Origin: Burkholderiales bacterium RIFCSPLOWO2_12_FULL_65_40
GTDB taxonomy: Bacteria > Pseudomonadota > Gammaproteobacteria > Burkholderiales > Burkholderiaceae_C
Reading direction: 5' to 3'
DNA length: 64,000 nt
NCBI GenBank assembly: GCA_001770955.1
Contig: MESL01000007.1
Location: forward strand, 1-64,000
Positions 10,993 through 19,895 of the stretch are shown piece by piece. Under the pieces are notes generated by a model. The model was not told the origin of the DNA and searched no databases. It saw nothing but the letters and a program-made list of their open reading frames with translations. How positions within the stretch are numbered: the first letter of the stretch is position 1; each line of letters begins with the position of its first letter. Made by a program: the position numbers and the translations under genes.

Positions 10993-11240
10993 ACGCTTCA
11001 GAATCCATAGCTGCCCGCGCCCGTCTGCTGGGCGAAGCAGGCTATTTTGATGAAAATTCGGACGAAGGGATCCCCTCGCCCTGTATCTCGGTCTGCCGCA
11101 TGTCCGAGGACCGCAGCCATTGCCTGGGGTGCTTCCGCACCATCCCCGAGATCCGCGCCTGGGCGCAGGCCGACAGTGCCGAGCGCCTGGCCATCTGGGC
11201 GCGGCTGGCGCAGCGCGCAGGAGTCCCCTTCCCGCCGTGA
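10989..11240 (+). CDS. DUF1289 small Cys-containing protein
   Basis: 83-residue protein whose core IPSPCISVCRMSEDRSHCLGCFRTIPEIRAW holds the four-cysteine DUF1289 signature (CxxxC...CxxC). This suggests a small metal or Fe-S site. A WARLAQRAG tail follows. Its ATG overlaps the TGA of the deacylase gene. Residues 3-23 (ASESIAARARLL...GYF) are encoded by an in-frame copy of the dispersed repeat described in this window, so the N-terminal extension seems to be repeat-derived. Function unknown. Confidence 0.85.
   Translation: MNASESIAARARLLGEAGYFDENSDEGIPSPCISVCRMSEDRSHCLGCFRTIPEIRAWAQADSAERLAIWARLAQRAGVPFPP
10997..11056 (+). repeat. Dispersed short repeat, copy inside the DUF1289 gene
   Basis: The sequence TTCAGAATCCATAGCTGCC, then GCGC and GGGCG arms, then GCAGGCTATTTTGATGAAAA matches the canonical order of the family (AATxxATAGCTGC, GCGC palindrome, AGGCTATTTTTGA). 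It lies wholly within the first 23 codons and keeps the frame open. Confidence 0.6.
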
Positions 11241-11266
11241 ATTTCCCTGCATCACAAGGAGCCGCC

Positions 11267-11911
11267 ATGAAGCACATCGTCTTTCACCTGGATTTCGTTT
11301 CGCCCTACGCCTGGCTGGCCTTCGAGCGCCTGCCCGAGGTGCTCGAAGGCTTGAGCTACAGCGTGGAATACCGGCCGGTGCTGCTGGGCGCGCTGTTGCA
11401 GCGGCATGGCAACCCCGGGCCGGCGGGCATTCTTCCGAAGCGTGACTGGACCTACCGCCATGTCGTCTGGCTGGGCCATTCGCTGGGCGTGCCACTCGAG
11501 ATGCCCGCGCGCCACCCGTTCAACCCGCTGCCGCTGCTGCGCCAGTCCCTGGCCTGCAGCCGTGACGGCAGCATCAACCGCTTTGTCGCGGGCACGGTGC
11601 TGCGCCATGTCTGGCAGGGCGGGCAGGATGCGCTCGACGCCGAGCGCCTCACGCAGCTCGCCGCCGAGCTGGAGCCGCAGCTGCAGCCCGACGATGCCGA
11701 CGGCGCGCGCGCCAAGGCACTGCTGCGCAGCAACACCGATGCGGCCGCCGCGCGCGGCGTGTTCGGCGTGCCGGCCTTCGAGGTCGATGGCAAGATCTTC
11801 TGGGGCTACGACAGCCTGCCCATGCTGCGCGCCTGCCTGGAAGGCGACGCCTGGTTCGACGGCCCGGGCTGGGACACCGCTGCAAGCGTGGCGCAAGGCC
11901 TGCCGGGTTGA
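11267..11911 (+). CDS. 2-hydroxychromene-2-carboxylate isomerase-like (DsbA family) protein
   Basis: 214-residue thioredoxin-fold protein of the kappa-GST/HCCA isomerase group. The N-terminal HIVFHLDFVSPYAWLAFERLP has the serine-proline active-site turn (SPYAW) instead of a CxxC pair, which argues for a glutathione-dependent isomerase rather than a disulfide oxidoreductase. An alpha-helical insertion follows, then the thioredoxin return strand GVFGVPAFEVDGKIFWGYDSLPML. Start ATG 11267 has an AAGGAG ribosome site six bases upstream. Physiological substrate unknown; the neighbours give no aromatic-degradation context. Confidence 0.85.
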   Translation: MKHIVFHLDFVSPYAWLAFERLPEVLEGLSYSVEYRPVLLGALLQRHGNPGPAGILPKRDWTYRHVVWLGHSLGVPLEMPARHPFNPLPLLRQSLACSRDGSINRFVAGTVLRHVWQGGQDALDAERLTQLAAELEPQLQPDDADGARAKALLRSNTDAAAARGVFGVPAFEVDGKIFWGYDSLPMLRACLEGDAWFDGPGWDTAASVAQGLPG

Positions 11912-11951
11912 ATGGTGGCGGTGCTTCGGCTTCTGCCGGCGCACATCCCAC

Positions 11952-13781
11952 ATGCCCAATGCCTTCAACTTCGCCGCCTCGCCCTTTGACTGCCTGAACC
12001 CGGACGAGCAGCGCCTGGTGCGCGCCAGCGTGGACATCGCCTACTTCCCCGAGGGCGCCGTGGTGCTGGATGTGGGCACGGTGCCCACGCACCTGTTCAT
12101 CCTCATCAAGGGCTATGTCACGCAGACCGAGGGCGACGAGGTGCTGGCCACCTACGGCCCGGACGACTGCTTCGACGGCTGCGGCCTGATGACCGGGCGC
12201 GTGGGCAGCCGCTTCGTCGCGGCCGAGGAGGTGGTGGCCTACCAGCTCGCGCGCGAGACGGTGAACGAACTCATCGCGCGCAACACCACCTTCGGCGCGC
12301 TGCTGTTCTCCGACCTGGGCCAGAAACTCAGTGCGCTGGCGCAGCGCGCCGACCAGCACGAGCTGCAGTCGCTCACGCTGGCGCGCGTGGAGCAGGCCTA
12401 CCTGCGCCCGGCGCATGTGGTGGATGCGGGCACCGACATCGTCTCGGTGGTGCGCCTGTTCCAGGCCCAGCGCACGACGAATGTGCTGGTGACGGGGCTG
12501 ACCAGCGTGCCCGGCGGCGGGCTGGGCATCTTCACCAACACCAGCCTGCAGCGCGCCATCCTGGACGGCCGCCCGCTCGACCAGCTGTCCGTGGGCGAGC
12601 TGGCCAGCGGCCCGGTGGTCACCGTGCGGCCATCGGACCAGCTCGGCGACGCCATGGTGCTGTTGCTGCGCCGCCGCGTGCACCGCCTGGTGGTGGTCGA
12701 AGACAACGGCCAGGTGCGTGGCATCCTGGAGGCGCTCGACCTGTTCAGCTTCCTGGCCAACCATTCGCACCTGATCACGGTGCAGATCGAGCATGCGCAG
12801 GATCTGGAGGCGCTGGCGCAGGCGGCCGCGCAGATCACGCGGCTGATCGCGGCGCTGTACCGCGGCGGCACGCGCATCGGCCTGATGGCCAAGCTGGTGC
12901 AGCAGCTCAACGCCCGGCTATTCGAGCGCGCCTGGGCCATGGTGGCGCCGGCCGACCTGGTGGACAACAGCTGCCTGTTCGTCATGGGCAGCGAAGGGCG
13001 CGGCGAGCAGTTGCTCAAGACCGACCAGGACAACGGCCTGGTGCTGCGCGACGGCTACACCGCGCCGCCCGACCTGGACGCCATCTGCCAGCGCTTTTCC
13101 GGGGTGCTGGCGCGCTTCGGCTACCCCGAGTGCCCGGGCTGCATCATGGTCAGCAACCCCGACTGGCGCGGAACGGCGAGCGTTTTCGGCCAGCGGGTGC
13201 GCCAGTGGCTGCTGCAGCCCGAGGGCGACAGCCTCATGCAGCTGGCCATTTTTCTCGATGCCCACGCGGTGGCGGGCGACGCCGCGCTGCTGGCCGCCGT
13301 GCGGGACGGCGTGGCAGCGCTGGCTGTGGACAACGACGCGGTGCTGGCCCGCTTTGCCGCGGCGGTGGAGAACTTCGGCGGCCCCACCGGCTGGTGGAGC
13401 CGCCTGTTCGGTCTGGGCGACGAAGGCCGCGCCATCAGCCTGAAAAAAGCGGGCATCTTCCCCATCGTGCATGGCGTGCGCAGCCTGGCCCTGGCCCGGC
13501 GCGTGGCCGCTACGGGCACGGCCGAGCGCATCGCGGCCCTGGTGCAGGAGGGCGTGCTCGACGCAGCGCTGGGCGATGAGCTGGTGCAGAGCCTGCACTT
13601 CCTCATGGGGCTGCGGCTGCAGGCGGGTCTGGCCGAACTCGACACCGGCCGCGCGGTCACGGGCAACGTCGATCCCGGGCGCCTGAGCACCCTGGAACGC
13701 GACCTGCTCAAGGACGCGCTGGCCGTGGTCAAGCGCTTCAAGGCGTTCTTGCACCAGCGCCTGCGGCTGGACGCGCTGTGA
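11952..13781 (+). CDS. cNMP-binding/CBS-domain putative nucleotidyltransferase (DUF294), copy 1
   Basis: 609-residue regulatory protein. Its order is a cyclic-nucleotide-binding-like domain (about 10-150; GAVVLDVGTVPTHLFILIKG), a pair of CBS domains (about 160-275; QAQRTTNVLVTGL, RRRVHRLVVVEDNGQVRGIL), a GlnD-like nucleotidyltransferase domain (about 310-440), and a C-terminal helical domain. The active-site string VMGSEGRGEQLLKTDQDNG keeps the GS...TDxD metal ligands, so catalysis looks possible. The next gene, a DnaQ-like exonuclease, overlaps the stop as GTGA, and actP converges downstream. A second DUF294 protein is at 28366. Likely role: nucleotide-based control of the neighbouring symporter (inference). 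Confidence 0.88.
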   Translation: MPNAFNFAASPFDCLNPDEQRLVRASVDIAYFPEGAVVLDVGTVPTHLFILIKGYVTQTEGDEVLATYGPDDCFDGCGLMTGRVGSRFVAAEEVVAYQLARETVNELIARNTTFGALLFSDLGQKLSALAQRADQHELQSLTLARVEQAYLRPAHVVDAGTDIVSVVRLFQAQRTTNVLVTGLTSVPGGGLGIFTNTSLQRAILDGRPLDQLSVGELASGPVVTVRPSDQLGDAMVLLLRRRVHRLVVVEDNGQVRGILEALDLFSFLANHSHLITVQIEHAQDLEALAQAAAQITRLIAALYRGGTRIGLMAKLVQQLNARLFERAWAMVAPADLVDNSCLFVMGSEGRGEQLLKTDQDNGLVLRDGYTAPPDLDAICQRFSGVLARFGYPECPGCIMVSNPDWRGTASVFGQRVRQWLLQPEGDSLMQLAIFLDAHAVAGDAALLAAVRDGVAALAVDNDAVLARFAAAVENFGGPTGWWSRLFGLGDEGRAISLKKAGIFPIVHGVRSLALARRVAATGTAERIAALVQEGVLDAALGDELVQSLHFLMGLRLQAGLAELDTGRAVTGNVDPGRLSTLERDLLKDALAVVKRFKAFLHQRLRLDAL

Positions 13782-14413
13782 GCCCGCTCGCACGCCTGCG
13801 GCGCGCCTGGCTGCTGCGCCAGCTCGCGGACCCGGCGTTCGCCTTTCTGCTGGATCCGCCGCCGCCACAGGAATGGGTGGCGATCGACTGCGAGACCACG
13901 GGACTGAACCGGCGCGCCGACGAGATCATCGCCATCGGCGCCGTGCGCATCGTGGGCCAGCGCATCCTGACGAGCGAGCGTCTGGAGTTGCTGGTGCGCC
14001 CCGACAAGGGTGTGTCGGCCGACAGCGTGCGCATTCACCGCCTGCGCGAACGGGACGTGGCCCAGGGCCTGCTGCTTCCGGACGCCATGCGCCAGCTGCT
14101 GCACTTCATCGGCAGCCGTCCGCTGGTGGGCTACTACCTTGAATTCGACGTGGCCATGCTCAACCGGGCCCTCCGGCCCCTGCTGGGCATCGGCCTGCCG
14201 CAGCCCGGGATCGAGGTGTCGGCGCTGTACTACGAGCACAAGTTCCGGCAATTGCTGCCTTACCAGCAGCAGGGCAATGCCGACATCGACCTGCGCTTTG
14301 CCACCCTGATGGACGACCTGGGTCTGCCCCGGCGCGACGCGCACGACGCACTCAACGACGCCGTGATGGCGGCGCTGGCCTTTGTCAAGTTGCGCCAGTT
14401 GCACGGCGGTTGA
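13778..14413 (+). CDS. DnaQ-like 3'-5' exonuclease
   Basis: 211-residue DEDDh exonuclease of the DNA polymerase III epsilon type. Exo I is VAIDCETTG (Asp/Glu), Exo II is VGYYLEFDVAML (Asp) and Exo III is AHDALNDAVMAALAF (His/Asp), so all catalytic residues are present. An N-terminal basic helix (LARLRRAWLLRQLAD) precedes the domain. It starts with GTG overlapping the DUF294 stop, which indicates translational coupling. It is unlikely to be the replicative proofreader because of the operon partner. Similar exonuclease/DUF294/acetate-permease neighbourhoods occur in pseudomonads (recalled knowledge). Confidence 0.88.
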   Translation: MSPLARLRRAWLLRQLADPAFAFLLDPPPPQEWVAIDCETTGLNRRADEIIAIGAVRIVGQRILTSERLELLVRPDKGVSADSVRIHRLRERDVAQGLLLPDAMRQLLHFIGSRPLVGYYLEFDVAMLNRALRPLLGIGLPQPGIEVSALYYEHKFRQLLPYQQQGNADIDLRFATLMDDLGLPRRDAHDALNDAVMAALAFVKLRQLHGG

Positions 14414-14429
14414 GCAGGGGGTTATGGTC

Positions 14430-14494
14430 TTGAATAAAAAGTGGATCTGGCGCTTTATCTATAAGCGCTAGTAGCTATTGATTCAATAGCGTTT
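14430..14494 (-). repeat. Dispersed short palindromic repeat, intergenic copy
   Basis: Read on the minus strand: GCTATTGAATCAATAGCTAC, then AGCGCTTATAGATAAAGCGC, then a CAGATCC box and TTTTTATTC. The two dyads (CTATTGAATCAATAG and GCGCTT.../AAGCGC) make this one of the best-preserved copies. It sits between the convergent exonuclease and actP genes. Confidence 0.85.
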
Positions 14495-14518
14495 TGGTCG
14501 TCCGGGGGCGCTGAAATG

Positions 14519-14541
14519 AAAAACCGGGCACAAGGCCCGGT
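14519..14541 (-). terminator. Rho-independent terminator after actP
   Basis: Read on the minus strand, a perfect 7-bp stem ACCGGGC/GCCCGGT with loop CTTGT is followed by TTTTCATTTC. It lies about 55 bases beyond the actP stop. Confidence 0.75.
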
Positions 14542-14595
14542 GGAGGTGGCATGGCGCACAGGCCGCCATGCCAGGGGTTGCGCTTCTTCTTGTGC

Positions 14596-16332
14596 TCAGT
14601 GGCCCGATGCGCCAGCGGCGCCGAAGCCGGTTTCCGATCGCACCTGCTGCGCCGGGAAGGCCGCACGCTCGCGGGCGGCGTTGGCGCTCTTGTCGGTGAT
14701 CGAGAAGAGCCAGATGCCCACGAAGCCGATGGTCATGGAGAACAGCGCCGGCGAGGTGTAGGGGAACAGCGCCGAGCCGGCCGGATTGCCCAGCGTGGCT
14801 TCCCACACCGAGGGCGACACGATGGTCAGGCCCACCGAGGAGATCAGACCCATGAAGCCGCCAATGACAGCGCCGCGCGTGGTGCAGTCCTTCCACAGCA
14901 CCGACATGAACAGCACCGGGAAGTTGGCCGAGGCGGCGATGGCGAAGGCCAGCGACACCATGAACGCGATGTTCTGCTTCTCGAAGGCGATGCCCAGCAC
15001 CACGGCAATCAGGCCCAGGGCCAGGGTGGTGATGCGCGAGACCTTCAGCTCCGACGCGCTGTCGGCCTTGCCCTTCTTGAACACCGTGGCATACAGGTCG
15101 TGCGACACGGCCGAGGCGCCCGAGAGCGTCAGGCCCGCCACCACGGCCAGGATGGTGGCAAACGCCACCGCCGAGATGAAGCCGTAGAAGATGTTGCCGC
15201 CCACCGACTTGGCCACCAGCACCGCCGCCATGTTGGCCGTGCCCGCGCCGCCGTGGATGACGCCCTTGACGGTGTCGGCGAATTCGGGGTTGGTCAGCAC
15301 CAGGGTGATGGCGCCAAAGCCGATGATGAAGATCAGCACATAGAAATAGCCGATCCAGGTCGTGGCCCACAGCACCGACTTGCGTGCCTGCTTGGCATCG
15401 GGCACGGTGAAGAAGCGCATCAGGATGTGCGGCAGCCCGGCGGTGCCGAACATCAGCGCCATGCCGAACGAGATGGCCGAGATCGGGTCTTTGATGAAGC
15501 CCCCCGGGCCCATGATGGACAGGCCCTTCCTGGCGGCATCTTCGGCCGACATGCCGGTGTTGGCGGCGATTTGCGTGCGCACTTCGACGCCCTTGGCAAA
15601 CAGTGCCTCGGGGCTGAAGCCGTATTGCGCCAGCACCATGACGGCCATGAAGGTCACCCCCGCCAGCAGCATCACGGCCTTGATGATCTGCACCCAGGTG
15701 GTGGCGGTCATGCCGCCGAACAGCACGTACACCATCATCAGCGCGCCGACGATGACCACGGCCATCCAGTACTCCAGGCCGAACAGCAGCTTGATGAGCT
15801 GGCCTGCGCCGACCATCTGCGCGATCAGGTAGAACGCCACCACCACCAGCGTGCCCGAAGCGGCGAACGCACGGATGGGGCCCTGCTGAAAGCGGTAGCC
15901 TGCCACGTCGGCAAAGGTGAACTTGCCCAGGTTGCGCAGGCGCTCGGCCATCAGGAAGGTGATGATGGGCCAGCCCACCAGGAAGCCGATGGAATAGATC
16001 AGGCCGTCGTAGCCCGTGGCCATCACGGCCGCCGAAATGCCCAGGAAAGACGCCGCCGACATGTAGTCGCCCGCAATCGCCAGACCATTCTGGAAGCCCG
16101 TGATGCCGCCGCCGGCGGTGTAGAAATCGGAGGCCGACTTGGTCTTGGCTGCGGCCCACTTGGTGATCCACAGGGTGCCGGCCACAAAGGCGCCGAACAT
16201 GATGATGGCCGTCCAGTTGGTGGCCTGCTTGGCCACCTGGCCAACGTCTGCCCCTGCGGCGTGGGCACTGCCCGCTGCCAGCAGTGCGAGGAGCACCAGC
16301 ATGCGGCTCCCGTGTTTTTCCATGGCGTTCAT
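14596..16332 (-). CDS. actP: Cation/acetate symporter
   Basis: 578-residue sodium:solute symporter. An N-terminal hydrophobic signal ([16 protein letters not shown]) is followed by about 13 membrane helices. ActP hallmarks are [46 protein letters not shown] [33 protein letters not shown] and [18 protein letters not shown]. Its start overlaps the DUF485 stop as ATGA, the standard actP partner arrangement. It converges with the DUF294/exonuclease pair. Substrates are probably acetate and other short monocarboxylates. Confidence 0.93.
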   Translation of the reverse strand: MNAMEKHGSRMLVLLALLAAGSAHAAGADVGQVAKQATNWTAIIMFGAFVAGTLWITKWAAAKTKSASDFYTAGGGITGFQNGLAIAGDYMSAASFLGISAAVMATGYDGLIYSIGFLVGWPIITFLMAERLRNLGKFTFADVAGYRFQQGPIRAFAASGTLVVVAFYLIAQMVGAGQLIKLLFGLEYWMAVVIVGALMMVYVLFGGMTATTWVQIIKAVMLLAGVTFMAVMVLAQYGFSPEALFAKGVEVRTQIAANTGMSAEDAARKGLSIMGPGGFIKDPISAISFGMALMFGTAGLPHILMRFFTVPDAKQARKSVLWATTWIGYFYVLIFIIGFGAITLVLTNPEFADTVKGVIHGGAGTANMAAVLVAKSVGGNIFYGFISAVAFATILAVVAGLTLSGASAVSHDLYATVFKKGKADSASELKVSRITTLALGLIAVVLGIAFEKQNIAFMVSLAFAIAASANFPVLFMSVLWKDCTTRGAVIGGFMGLISSVGLTIVSPSVWEATLGNPAGSALFPYTSPALFSMTIGFVGIWLFSITDKSANAARERAAFPAQQVRSETGFGAAGASGH

Positions 16333-16637
16333 TGCGATGCGTCTTTCAGGATTTCTTTGGTCAGGGTGTCGAATTCGCCATTGGCACGGCGCACATAGAT
16401 ACCGGTGATCACGATGGTGAAGATGATCACGCCCATGCCGATCGGAATGCCCAGCGAGGTCACGCCGGCGCCGATGGGCTGTGCCAGAAACTTCTTGTCG
16501 AAGGCAATCAGTGCGATGTAGCCGTAGTACGCCAGCAGCATCAGTACGGTCAGGAAGATGCCCAGGCGGTTGCGCTTGGTGCGCAGCTCCAGGTACTTCG
16601 GGTGGCTTTGGATTTTGGTGACCACAGGGTCGTTCAT
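16329..16637 (-). CDS. DUF485 membrane protein, actP partner
   Basis: 102-residue protein with two hydrophobic helices ([22 protein letters not shown] and [25 protein letters not shown]). The DUF485 start is [14 protein letters not shown] and the tail [21 protein letters not shown]485 genes (yjcH-type) commonly precede actP, with which this one overlaps by four bases. Probably a small accessory subunit of the symporter. Confidence 0.92.
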   Translation of the reverse strand: MNDPVVTKIQSHPKYLELRTKRNRLGIFLTVLMLLAYYGYIALIAFDKKFLAQPIGAGVTSLGIPIGMGVIIFTIVITGIYVRRANGEFDTLTKEILKDASQ

Positions 16638-17096
16638 GGTGGACTTTCAGGAGCGGAAAAATGCAGCAGCCAGGTAGCCCGTCGGGCGCGCCTGGCTGGG
16701 TGCCGGATTCTGTGAGGGGGCTCTGACCGATGGCTTACGAAAGCGTCGTGGACGGCGGATTCAGGGTCTGTCAGGGCGCCGCTGTACGCCTTGCGCGGCG
16801 GCGGCGCCAGGGCCTGCCATGGGCCCTTTTCCCGCATGGAGAAAAAATCTCCACGGGTTTCTACCAAGCCTGTAAGCCGGGCGGAAGTTTGCTGTCAAGT
16901 TCTGCAAGGTGCGCGTAAGAGACGCGTTAGCCACGCACCGGATAGTGCGGACTGAAAATATTTTTACTTGCCCGCCGTTTTCCCGTCCGCTGGGCCCGCC
17001 AAGGCCGGGAATGGCCGCACAGGCACCACGGATGCCCCCGCAGCATCGAAGGTGCGCCCCATCAAGAGCCGGGGCTACAACCGCAGGAGACGTTCC
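16638..17096. other. 459-bp intergenic region between divergent DUF485-actP and MFS genes
   Basis: No credible gene on either strand; the short open frames here lack family resemblance. The region must hold promoters for both directions. I looked for sigma54-type GG/GC boxes on the minus strand and did not find a convincing one. The A/T-rich tract around 16950-16975 is the most promoter-like stretch. Confidence 0.5.
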
Positions 17097-18758
17097 ATGG
17101 CAAGTACGCATCGGGAGCCCGATCCGATGACACCCGAGGAGACCCGGGTCATCCTTGCGTCATCGCTGGGCACGGTGTTCGAGTGGTACGACTTCTACCT
17201 GTACGGTGCCCTGGCTGCCATCATTGCAAGGCAGTTTTTCAGCGCGCTCGACCCGGGCTCGGCCTTTCTGTTCGCGCTGCTGGCATTTGCAGCGGGCTTC
17301 ATCGTGCGGCCTTTTGGCGCCCTGCTGTTTGGCCGGCTGGGCGACCTGATCGGGCGCAAATACACCTTCCTGATCACCATGGTGGTCATGGGCCTGGCCA
17401 CCTTCGCCGTGGGCCTGCTGCCCACCTATGCCAGCATCGGCGTGGCCGCGCCGGTGGTGCTGATCGGGCTGCGCCTGCTGCAGGGCCTGGCGCTGGGGGG
17501 CGAGTACGGTGGCGCGGCCGTGTATGTGGCCGAGCACGCCCCGCACGGGCGGCGCGGTGCCTACACCGCCTGGATTCAGACCACCGCGACGCTGGGGTTG
17601 CTCATGGCGCTGCTGGTGGTCATGGGCACCCGCATCCTGCTGGGTGAAAGCGCATTTGCTGACTGGGGCTGGCGCATCCCCTTCCTGGTGTCCATCGTGC
17701 TGCTGGGCATTTCGGTGTGGATTCGGCTGGCCCTGGCGGAAACCCCCGCGTTCCAGCGCATGAAGGCGCGGGGGCGCACCTCGCGGGCGCCGGTGGCCGA
17801 GTCGTTCGGGCAGTGGAAGAACCTCAAGGTGGCCATCCTGGCGCTGCTGGGCCTGACGGCGGGGCAGGCCGTGGTGTGGTACACGGGCCAGTTCTATGCG
17901 CTGTTCTTTCTTACGCAGCAACTCAAGGTCGATGCCACCCTGGCGCAATTGATGCTGGCGGCAGCGCTGCTCATCGGCACGCCATTTTTCATTGTGTTCG
18001 GCGCGTTGTCCGACCGGGTGGGACGCAAGCCCATCATCCTGCTGGGCTGCGCTCTGGCGGCGCTGACCTATTACCCGGTGTTCCAGGCCCTGACGGCAGC
18101 GGCCAACCCGGCGCTGGCGGCTGCGCAGGCGCGCAACCAGGTGGTGGTGGTGGCAAACCCGGCGGGCTGCTCCTTCCAGTTCAACCCTACGGGCACGACC
18201 CGCTTCACCAGCCCCTGCGACATCGCCAAGCAGGTGCTGGCGGCCCATTCGGTCAGCTACCGCAACGAGCCTCCGCAGGTTTCCGGCCCTGCCGTGGTGC
18301 GCATTGGCGACACCGAGATCGCAGTGCCTTCGCCACTGGGCCTGGCGGCGGGTGAGGCCCGCAGACAGGACACCGCCTTCCGCCAGGCCGTGTCACAGGC
18401 CCTGCGCGAAGGTGGCTACCCCGAGCATGCCGACCCGCAGACCATTCGCACGCCCATGGTGGTGGGCATCCTGCTGTACCTGATGATCCTGGTGACCATG
18501 GTGTACGGCCCCATTGCCGCCGCCTTGGCCGAGATGTTCCCCACGCGCATCCGCTACACCTCGATGAGCCTGCCCTACCACATCGGCAACGGCTGGTTTG
18601 GCGGGCTGCTGCCGCCCATGGCGTTTGCCATCGTGGCGCAGACGGGCAACATGTACAGCGGCCTGTGGTACCCGATCGCGATTGCCGGGTTCACGGCCAT
18701 CGTCGGCGCATTGCTGCTGCGCGAGACGCGCGACGTCGATCTCTACGCGCGGGATTAG
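17097..18758 (+). CDS. MFS transporter, metabolite:proton symporter (MHS-like) with a large internal loop
   Basis: 553-residue major facilitator. The N-terminal ILASSLGTVFEWYDFYLYGA and GALLFGRLGDLIGRKYTFLI match the MHS/ShiA/KgtP branch that imports organic acids. GALSDRVGRKPIILLGCALA marks the second-half loop. An unusual soluble segment of about 95 residues (about 350-447, from NPAGCSFQFNPTGTTRF to GGYPEHADPQ) interrupts the C-terminal half before the last helices. Start ATG 17097 follows AGGAGACGTTCC. Likely substrate is an organic acid; it cannot be read from sequence. Confidence 0.88.
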   Translation: MASTHREPDPMTPEETRVILASSLGTVFEWYDFYLYGALAAIIARQFFSALDPGSAFLFALLAFAAGFIVRPFGALLFGRLGDLIGRKYTFLITMVVMGLATFAVGLLPTYASIGVAAPVVLIGLRLLQGLALGGEYGGAAVYVAEHAPHGRRGAYTAWIQTTATLGLLMALLVVMGTRILLGESAFADWGWRIPFLVSIVLLGISVWIRLALAETPAFQRMKARGRTSRAPVAESFGQWKNLKVAILALLGLTAGQAVVWYTGQFYALFFLTQQLKVDATLAQLMLAAALLIGTPFFIVFGALSDRVGRKPIILLGCALAALTYYPVFQALTAAANPALAAAQARNQVVVVANPAGCSFQFNPTGTTRFTSPCDIAKQVLAAHSVSYRNEPPQVSGPAVVRIGDTEIAVPSPLGLAAGEARRQDTAFRQAVSQALREGGYPEHADPQTIRTPMVVGILLYLMILVTMVYGPIAAALAEMFPTRIRYTSMSLPYHIGNGWFGGLLPPMAFAIVAQTGNMYSGLWYPIAIAGFTAIVGALLLRETRDVDLYARD

Positions 18759-18788
18759 AGCCAGCGCCGCCATGGCGGCGGGAGGTAT

Positions 18789-19334
18789 TCAGAGCACGGC
18801 GAACAGCTTTTCGCGCAGTTCGGGCAGGCGCTTCTTGCCGGTGGCATTGGTTTCCAGCGCCTGGGCCCAGGCCACATACACGTGGCGCAACTCGCCGCTG
18901 CTTTGGCAGCCGTGGATGGCCTCGAGCAGCGAGATGCGGTTGTGGTGGCCGAAGATGTTGTTGACCGTGTTGGTCATGAAATTGCGCGCCATCTCCAGCT
19001 CTTTGGCGCTGCGCGACTCGGCGGGGGGCAGGCCCGCGAGATCGTGTTCATCGGGGGCGTGCGGCTTTGCCGGGGCGGCCGCCGGGCTGGGGGCTTGCTG
19101 CACCACGCCCACCGCTTCAATGCAGTCGCGGCCGAGCAGTTCGGTGAGCTGGGCGGTGATGTCGCCGCCGGGCACAAAGGTGCTCAGGTCCTGGCCGCTG
19201 CGCTTGCCATCCACCAGCACCAGAACGCGCCGTGCCAGAGGGGTCAGCCCCAGCGAGCGGGACTGGATTTCCTGCTGGCCCTGGGCGGTCTTGGCGTAAA
19301 TGGCGGCGGTCAGGTTGGAGGGAGCATCTGCCAT
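18789..19334 (-). CDS. Conserved hypothetical protein
   Basis: 181-residue soluble protein I do not recognise as a named family. An N-terminal part (AAIYAKTAQGQQEIQSRS, LARRVLVLVDGKRSGQDLS, TAQLTELLGRDCIEAVG) resembles small winged-helix or output-type domains. It is followed by a Pro/Ala-rich linker and a helical C-terminus (RNFMTNTVNNIFGHHNRISLL). No signal peptide or membrane segment. Start chosen at MADAPSNLT because the upstream extension is low-complexity. It lies in reverse between the MFS and DUF4212 genes. Confidence 0.7.
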   Translation of the reverse strand: MADAPSNLTAAIYAKTAQGQQEIQSRSLGLTPLARRVLVLVDGKRSGQDLSTFVPGGDITAQLTELLGRDCIEAVGVVQQAPSPAAAPAKPHAPDEHDLAGLPPAESRSAKELEMARNFMTNTVNNIFGHHNRISLLEAIHGCQSSGELRHVYVAWAQALETNATGKKRLPELREKLFAVL

Positions 19335-19623
19335 GGGGTGTGGGGCGCAATCTTTCAGCGGGGAGTGGGCTGGTGACAGAGTGTTTCCGCATCCCCCGGA
19401 TCTGCCATTAGGGCTTTCACTAGGGCGCATTCAGCCGCGTGTTTCATGCGCACCATCCTCCAGATCGGTGTTTTCCCTTGAGTTGTGATGTGGGTGCCTT
19501 TTCATCAGTTCGCTGTAAGGAAGGGTGCACACAGTCGCTTACGCAATCCGATGGCGCTGCCTGCGGAATGCGCGGGGGCAGTGCCTAGGTGCTGTGTTCT
19601 GTACTCATACACGAGGGGAATTC

Positions 19624-19884
19624 ATGAAGGAAGACAAAAGCAGTCACGCCTACTGGAATGCCACGCTCGGCCTGCTAACCAAGATTCTGATCGTCTGGTT
19701 TGCGGTGTCGTTCGGCGCGGGCATCCTGTTTGTCGACGTGCTCAATAACATCAAGTTGGGTGGTTATCCGCTAGGGTTCTGGTTTGCTCACCAGGGCTCC
19801 ATCTACATCTTCATTGCGCTGATTTTTTATTACGCCAAGAAGATGGGCGATATCGATCGTCAGTTCGACGTGCATGAAGACTGA
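19624..19884 (+). CDS. DUF4212 membrane protein, symporter partner
   Basis: 86-residue protein with two helices (LTKILIVWFAVSFGAGILFV and LGFWFAHQGSIYIFIALIFYYA). The motifs YWNATLGLLTKIL, GGYPLGFWFAHQGS and YAKKMGDIDRQFDVHED are typical of DUF4212. These proteins are paired with VC_2705-type symporters as DUF485 is with ActP. ATG 19624 follows GAGGGGAATTC, and the symporter starts 11 bases after its stop. The 289-bp upstream region (19335-19623) holds no gene and probably the operon promoter. Confidence 0.93.
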   Translation: MKEDKSSHAYWNATLGLLTKILIVWFAVSFGAGILFVDVLNNIKLGGYPLGFWFAHQGSIYIFIALIFYYAKKMGDIDRQFDVHED

Positions 19885-19895
19885 GGGCTGAAATC

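Noticed and set aside
16638..17096. Possible sigma54 promoter for the DUF485-actP operon
   Set aside because: A partial TTGC-like box was seen on the minus strand, but the GG element at proper spacing is missing.
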